Source of the DNA: Oribacterium sp.
GTDB taxonomy: Bacteria; Bacillota_A; Clostridia; Lachnospirales; Lachnospiraceae
Direction: 5' to 3'
DNA length: 10,332 bases
Assembly: GCA_017940955.1 (NCBI GenBank)
Contig: JAGAXP010000099.1
Coordinates: 1 to 10,332, forward strand
A program made the position numbers and the translations under genes. The first letter of the stretch is position 1. Every line of letters starts with the position of its first letter. This document shows, piece by piece, positions 7,043-10,332 of the stretch. Under the pieces are notes generated by a model. The model had not been told where the DNA came from. It worked only from the letters and a program-made list of their open reading frames with translations, and did not search any database.

Positions 7043-7186
7043 TTATACTGTTAATGCTGCTCTACCTTTTGCTCTTCTGGCAGCCAGTACCTTTCTTCCG
7101 CCTGCTGTAGCCATTCTTGCTCTAAATCCATGAACCTTGGCTCTCTGTCTTGTCTTAGGCTGTAATGTCATCTTTCCCTTATGCAT
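7043..7186 (-). CDS. rpmH: Ribosomal protein bL34
   Basis: A 47-residue, very basic large-subunit protein. The translation begins [20 protein letters not shown] and continues with [22 protein letters not shown], which matches the L34 consensus (QPxxRxRxxxHGFRxRM..GRxVLxxRRxKGRxxL). The ATG at 7184-7186 has AAGGAGGT (7193-7200) with a good spacing of about 7 nt. An internal ATG at codon 6 would give a protein closer to the usual L34 N-terminus, but its upstream GGGAAAG is a poorer site, so the first ATG is chosen with some uncertainty. The gene heads the leftward operon from a strong promoter (7309-7337) and has a leader of about 115 nt that can fold. Confidence 0.96.
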   Translation of the reverse strand: MHKGKMTLQPKTRQRAKVHGFRARMATAGGRKVLAARRAKGRAALTV

Positions 7187-7212
7187 ACTGACACCTCCTT
7201 TTCTGATAATCT

Positions 7213-7274
7213 TTCAGGACTCCATTGATTTTTAGTTTTCAATGTTGGACTCCTTAATAGCCCTTAGTCCTGAA
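7213..7274 (-). promoter_or_regulatory. Structured rpmH 5' leader with competing pairings
   Basis: In the rpmH leader, TTCAGGACT (minus strand, 7266-7274) can pair with AGTCCTGAA (minus strand, 7213-7221) over 9 bp. This closes over an inner 6-bp hairpin (7223-7228 with 7239-7244). The same upstream segment can instead pair by 5 bp with a second AGTCC copy (7247-7251). The 9-bp pairing ends 13 nt before the ribosome binding site. Alternative structures like this are typical of regulated ribosomal-protein leaders, but I do not recognise a described family here, so regulation is inference. Confidence 0.45.
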
Positions 7275-7308
7275 GCATCTCCAGATCTAGGGTAAACATC
7301 GTTTGTAT

Positions 7309-7337
7309 ATTATAAAGAAGGACTTATTTTTCGTCAA
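7309..7337 (-). promoter_or_regulatory. Strong promoter of the rpmH operon
   Basis: Reading leftward, TTGACG (7332-7337), a 17-bp spacer and TATAAT (7309-7314) form a near-perfect housekeeping sigma promoter. The predicted start near 7302 gives a 115-nt leader for rpmH. It points away from dnaA and borders the DnaA-box field on its left side. Confidence 0.88.
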
Positions 7338-7586
7338 TGAATTTTTTTGTAAATTTATCAACATTTTTATGCACATTTCCACAGTATAGACATTAATCCA
7401 CATTATGTGCACAAGTATGTGGATAAGTGGATACATTGTTTATAACAAATCTCTATTTAACGTGTTTTTATGGATAAATACTGTGGAAAACATCATGTGT
7501 ATTACACTTATCCACACCCAAGATTGAATTTTTATCCACACTCTGTTATACTTTATTTTGTGATTTTATCTTTAAGGAGACCTCAC
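7338..7586. other. oriC: oriC, rpmH-dnaA part: AT-rich segment and DnaA-box cluster
   Basis: This forms most of the 400-bp non-coding gap. Perfect DnaA boxes (TTATCCACA) lie at 7418-7426 (minus), 7508-7516 (plus) and 7532-7540 (plus). One-mismatch boxes lie at 7355-7363, 7367-7375 and 7394-7402 (plus) and at 7469-7477 and 7482-7490 (minus). Two-mismatch sites lie at 7375-7383 (plus) and 7426-7434 (minus). An AT-rich stretch at 7339-7370 adjoins the left boxes. The cluster sits immediately upstream of dnaA, the usual origin position in Firmicutes. An open frame from 7470 crosses it but is not coding. No other gene is seen in this gap. Confidence 0.92.
7524..7552 (+). promoter_or_regulatory. 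Candidate dnaA promoter overlapping a perfect DnaA box
   Basis: TTGAAT (7524-7529), a 17-bp spacer and TATACT (7547-7552) fit a housekeeping promoter. The predicted start near 7559 gives a leader of about 28 nt. The perfect DnaA box at 7532-7540 fills the spacer and another lies just upstream at 7508-7516. DnaA binding would be expected to block polymerase, as in the known autoregulation of dnaA in other bacteria. Confidence 0.7.
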
Positions 7587-8963
7587 ATGAGTCATTTTGA
7601 AACCATACGCAACAACTGGGATGAAATTTTGCAGATCATCAAAGAAGATCATGATATATTGCAGATATCGTTTGATACATGGTTAAGACCATTGAAAATA
7701 TTTGACTTCATAAACGGTGAATTGCTGATAATTGTACCTGAAGAAGGATTTATTAAAGTACTGGAAAAAAAATATTCTCTTTTCCTGAAGGTAGCTATCG
7801 AGGAAAAGACCAATATTTCCGTAGATGTTCGCTTCTTTATAGAAAGTGATGCCCGGGAATACGTTAAGAAGCTTCAGGGCGCCAGAAATGATAAAAGAGA
7901 CTCCAATATTATATTAGAAGAAACTCTGAAAGAGGCCAATCTTAATGCAGAATATACCTTCGATACATTCGTTGTAGGTTCCAGCAATAATCTCGCACAT
8001 GCTGCTTCTCTTGCAGTAGCAGAATCTCCGGGTGAAATGTATAACCCGTTATATATCTACGGAGGTGCCGGACTTGGAAAAACCCATCTTATGCATTCAA
8101 TTGCCCACTTTATTCTGAAGAACAATCCGAAAGCTAAGATCCGTTATGTTACATCTGAAACCTTCATGAATGATTTCGTAGATTCAATAAGAAACAAGAA
8201 CAACATAACTCCGGACGACTTCAGAAACAAATATCGGGAACTGGATGTTCTATTAATAGATGATATTCAGTTTATAGTCGGTAAACCTGGAACACAGGAG
8301 GAGTTTTTCCATACATTCAATACCCTGTATGAAACCAAAAAGCAGATAGTAATCGCTTCAGATAAGCCTCCGAAGGACATAGATAACCTGGAAGATCGAC
8401 TTAGATCCAGATTCGAAGTCGGACTTATAGTAGACATACAGATGCCGGACTTCGAAACACGTATGGCTATTCTTCGTAAAAAAGAAGAACTCATGCATGT
8501 AAACATTGACAATGAGATCATCAAATATATAGCTACCAATATTAAATCCAATATCAGGGAACTTGAAGGAGCATTGACAAAAATAGTTGCTTATTCACGA
8601 CTAAAAGGTCAATCTATAGAGCTTTCACTGGCTGAAGGACTGCTGAAGGATCACATAACACCTGAAGGTCCTAAAGAAATAACACCTGAATTGATCATAT
8701 CTACAGTAGCTGAGCATTTTGGAATCACTAATTTAGAGATAGCCTCACAGAAAAAAAACAAAGAAATCGTATTTCCAAGGCAGATAGCCATGTATCTCTG
8801 CAGAAATATGACCGATGCTCCTCTAAAGAATATAGGAGAATACCTTGGAGGCAGGGATCATACCACTATAATGCACGGTATCGACAAGATATCCACAGAA
8901 TTACGCACAAATGAACAATTGAAATCCACAATTGAGACTTTACGCAAAAAGATCTCTCCATAG
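7587..8963 (+). CDS. dnaA: DnaA, chromosomal replication initiator
   Basis: A 458-residue AAA+ initiator that binds DnaA boxes, melts the origin and recruits helicase. Domain I is at about 1-85 (WDEIL, then ISFDTWLRPL). A short linker leads to the AAA+ domain: NAEYTFDTFVVGSSN at 120-134, Walker A GGAGLGKT at 159-166, Walker B LLIDDIQF at 222-229, and the arginine-rich RLRSRFEVGL at 271-280. The C-terminal DNA-binding domain has the box-recognition signature GRDHTTIMHG at 422-431. Walker A has Ala where Val is common (GGVGLGKT), a mild change. The ATG at 7587 is chosen over an in-frame upstream ATG at 7470 because AAGGAG (7574-7579) lies 7 nt before it, the protein starts at domain I there, and the upstream frame runs through DnaA boxes and the promoter. 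It is first gene of a dnaA-dnaN-recF unit. Confidence 0.98.
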   Translation: MSHFETIRNNWDEILQIIKEDHDILQISFDTWLRPLKIFDFINGELLIIVPEEGFIKVLEKKYSLFLKVAIEEKTNISVDVRFFIESDAREYVKKLQGARNDKRDSNIILEETLKEANLNAEYTFDTFVVGSSNNLAHAASLAVAESPGEMYNPLYIYGGAGLGKTHLMHSIAHFILKNNPKAKIRYVTSETFMNDFVDSIRNKNNITPDDFRNKYRELDVLLIDDIQFIVGKPGTQEEFFHTFNTLYETKKQIVIASDKPPKDIDNLEDRLRSRFEVGLIVDIQMPDFETRMAILRKKEELMHVNIDNEIIKYIATNIKSNIRELEGALTKIVAYSRLKGQSIELSLAEGLLKDHITPEGPKEITPELIISTVAEHFGITNLEIASQKKNKEIVFPRQIAMYLCRNMTDAPLKNIGEYLGGRDHTTIMHGIDKISTELRTNEQLKSTIETLRKKISP

Positions 8964-9012
8964 AAAAATTTTTATTAACAAATTATAAAACAGATTTCAA
9001 CAGAGTTATAAA

Positions 9013-9108
9013 AGTGGAAAAACCAAGTGACAGCGCCGCAGAAATGACTTTTTCACATTTCCACATCCCCTATTAGTAATACTAAGAATTATAATAATAA
9101 ATTAATAT
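9013..9108. other. Candidate origin unwinding element in the dnaA-dnaN gap
   Basis: Weak DnaA boxes (AGTGGAAAA at 9013-9021, TTTTTCACA at 9049-9057 and ATTTCCACA at 9057-9065, each two mismatches from consensus) lead into a CCCC patch (9067-9070). Phased triplets follow: TAT-TAG-TAA-TAC-TAA from 9071 and, after two off-pattern triplets, TAA-TAA-TAA to 9100. This box, GC patch and triplet order resembles the DnaA-trio element described for Bacillus subtilis, where the unwinding site also lies between dnaA and dnaN. A small GC-rich spot (GCGCCGC, near 9033) lies between the boxes. The assignment is by analogy. Confidence 0.6.
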
Positions 9109-9123
9109 AAGAGAGGCCTACTT

Positions 9124-10245
9124 ATGAAATTACAGTTCAAAAAAAATGATCTGACTAATGCAATAAATATTGTTTCTAAAGCAGTACCATCCAAGACAAC
9201 TATGTCAATATTGGAATGTATCTTAATGGATGCTTCCAACGGAAAGATCCAGCTTATAGGAAATGACACTGAATTCGGTATCGAGACAGTTTGTGACGGC
9301 ACAATAATAGAACCGGGAAAAGTAGCTCTTGAGACAAAGATCTTTTCAGAAATTATAAGAAGATTACCTGAATCTGATGATATGCAGGTAACAATAGAAA
9401 CAGATGCCAGAAATAACACTATTATTACCTGTGAAAATTCGGTATTTAAGATTGCCGGCCGTGACGGTAATGAGTTTACAGCTCTTCCGAAGATAGATAA
9501 GACTCAGTCTGTTTCACTTTCACAGTATACTTTGAAGCAGATCATCTCACAGACTATTTTCTCAATTGCTGTAAACGATAACAATAAAAAGATGACCGGA
9601 GAATTGTTCGAGATCAAGGAAGATACTCTTACTGTAACTTCCCTGGACGGTCACAGAATTTCCATAAGACAGGTAAAGCTCAATCAGTCATATGATTCCG
9701 CAAAGGCTATTGTACCGGGCAAGGCATTAAACGAACTTGTAAAGGTATTGAGCGGCGGAATATATGATGAAGTTGTTGTATATTTTTCAAGAAATCATAT
9801 CATGTTTGAGTTTAATGAAACTCTTGTTGTTACACGACTTATCGATGGCGAATATTTCCATGTAGCACAGATGTTATCAGAAGATTATGAGACAAAAATA
9901 GTTGTAAATCGCAAGAATCTTCTTGACTGTCTTGACAGATCCACCATTTTTGTAAGAGATAATGACAAGCAGCCACTTGTTCTCAAGATTGAAGAGAATG
10001 TAATGGGACTTAAAATCAACACAGATCTTGGAACCATGGATGCAGAAGTTGCTATAAAGAAGATCGGAAACGATCTTATGATAGGATTCAATCCAAAGTT
10101 CCTGGTTGATGCCCTCAGAAATATAGAAGATGAGGAAGTATCTATCTATATGTCCATTCCACGTTCTCCTTGCTTTATAAGAGACGACGATAAGACCTAT
10201 AATTATATGATTCTTCCGGTAAATTTTAATTCAGACGCAGTGTAA
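9124..10245 (+). CDS. dnaN: DnaN, DNA polymerase III beta sliding clamp
   Basis: A 373-residue protein of about the usual length (365-380). It forms a ring-shaped dimer that tethers polymerase III and other repair proteins to DNA. Family landmarks are AVPSKTTMSILECILM near residues 20-35, EPGKVAL near 62-68, TGELFEI followed by SLDGHRISIR near 159-183, VPGKALNELVKVL near 197-209, and the C-terminal YNYMILPVNF, which belongs to the partner-binding pocket region. The usual D-S-H-R is D-G-H-R here. The ATG at 9124-9126 has GAGAGG (9111-9116) 7 nt upstream. No terminator separates it from dnaA, so it is probably cotranscribed, and recF follows after 7 bp. No clear separate promoter was found. Confidence 0.97.
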   Translation: MKLQFKKNDLTNAINIVSKAVPSKTTMSILECILMDASNGKIQLIGNDTEFGIETVCDGTIIEPGKVALETKIFSEIIRRLPESDDMQVTIETDARNNTIITCENSVFKIAGRDGNEFTALPKIDKTQSVSLSQYTLKQIISQTIFSIAVNDNNKKMTGELFEIKEDTLTVTSLDGHRISIRQVKLNQSYDSAKAIVPGKALNELVKVLSGGIYDEVVVYFSRNHIMFEFNETLVVTRLIDGEYFHVAQMLSEDYETKIVVNRKNLLDCLDRSTIFVRDNDKQPLVLKIEENVMGLKINTDLGTMDAEVAIKKIGNDLMIGFNPKFLVDALRNIEDEEVSIYMSIPRSPCFIRDDDKTYNYMILPVNFNSDAV

Positions 10246-10252
10246 GTATTAA

Positions 10253-10332
10253 ATGATAATAGAGTCATTAGAACTGAAGAATTTCAGAAATTATCAATCA
10301 TTAAAGGTTAATTTAAGTCCGGGCACCAATAT
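10253..10332 (+). CDS. recF: RecF, N-terminal part (DNA replication/repair ATPase)
   Basis: Twenty-six codons are present before the right edge. MIIESLELKNFRNYQSL and the following SPGTNI match the RecF start, which precedes the Walker A motif (outside the window). RecF is an SMC-like ATPase that helps load RecA on gapped DNA with RecO and RecR. The ATG at 10253-10255 lies only 7 bp after the dnaN stop codon. There is no good Shine-Dalgarno sequence in front of it, which suggests translational coupling to dnaN. The small S4-domain gene yaaA, often found between dnaN and recF in Firmicutes, is not here. Confidence 0.9.
   Translation, partial: MIIESLELKNFRNYQSLKVNLSPGTN

Noticed and set aside
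7470..7586. In-frame 39-residue N-terminal extension of DnaA from an upstream ATG
   Set aside because: It has no ribosome binding site, overlaps four DnaA-box sites and the candidate promoter, and the encoded residues do not resemble DnaA. The ATG at 7587 has a good site and begins domain I.
8964..9012. Terminator after dnaA
   Set aside because: The AAAAATTTTT stretch is a short AT palindrome with no stable stem, so dnaA and dnaN are treated as cotranscribed.

Overview
The window is a replication-origin (oriC) neighbourhood of an AT-rich Gram-positive bacterium. Gene order, the small rpmH/rnpA/yidD/yidC/jag block, perfect TTATCCACA DnaA boxes and a consensus parS site all indicate a Firmicute of the class Clostridia. 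Protein style (long YidC with a large external loop, Jag with a charged linker, 'GNSVVRH' in RnpA) suggests a Lachnospiraceae-like organism. The family assignment is inference from memory of similar proteins, not from a search.

Layout. The left three quarters are transcribed leftward (minus strand) away from the origin. Reading from the origin these genes are rpmH (L34), rnpA (RNase P protein), yidD, yidC/spoIIIJ (membrane insertase) and jag/khpB (RNA-binding protein), ending at a strong intrinsic terminator at 3816-3855. A second leftward unit follows with its own candidate promoter: mnmE and mnmG (tRNA wobble-uridine modification), then the first 64 codons of rsmG (16S rRNA methyltransferase), which runs off the left edge. 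The right quarter is transcribed rightward: dnaA, dnaN and the first 26 codons of recF. All genes therefore point in the direction of replication forks leaving the origin.

The origin appears bipartite. The 400-bp rpmH-dnaA gap (7187-7586) carries divergent promoters for rpmH and dnaA, three perfect DnaA boxes and at least five one-mismatch boxes. One perfect box lies between the -35 and -10 of the dnaA promoter, which predicts autoregulation. The dnaA-dnaN gap (8964-9123) carries weaker boxes followed by a C-rich patch and a run of TAN triplets that looks like a DnaA-trio unwinding element. A third, satellite group of DnaA boxes (two perfect) lies about 3.6 kb away in the jag-mnmE gap. One of these overlaps the operon terminator and one sits just downstream of the candidate mnmE promoter.

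The proteins are ordinary housekeeping families, and no mobile element, CRISPR array, tRNA or rRNA is visible. The unusual content is in the gaps: a consensus parS centred in a perfect 52-bp palindrome between mnmG and rsmG, the satellite DnaA-box group, a structured rpmH leader, and hairpins in most gaps of the leftward operon. The yaaA gene often found between dnaN and recF in Firmicutes is absent from that position here.
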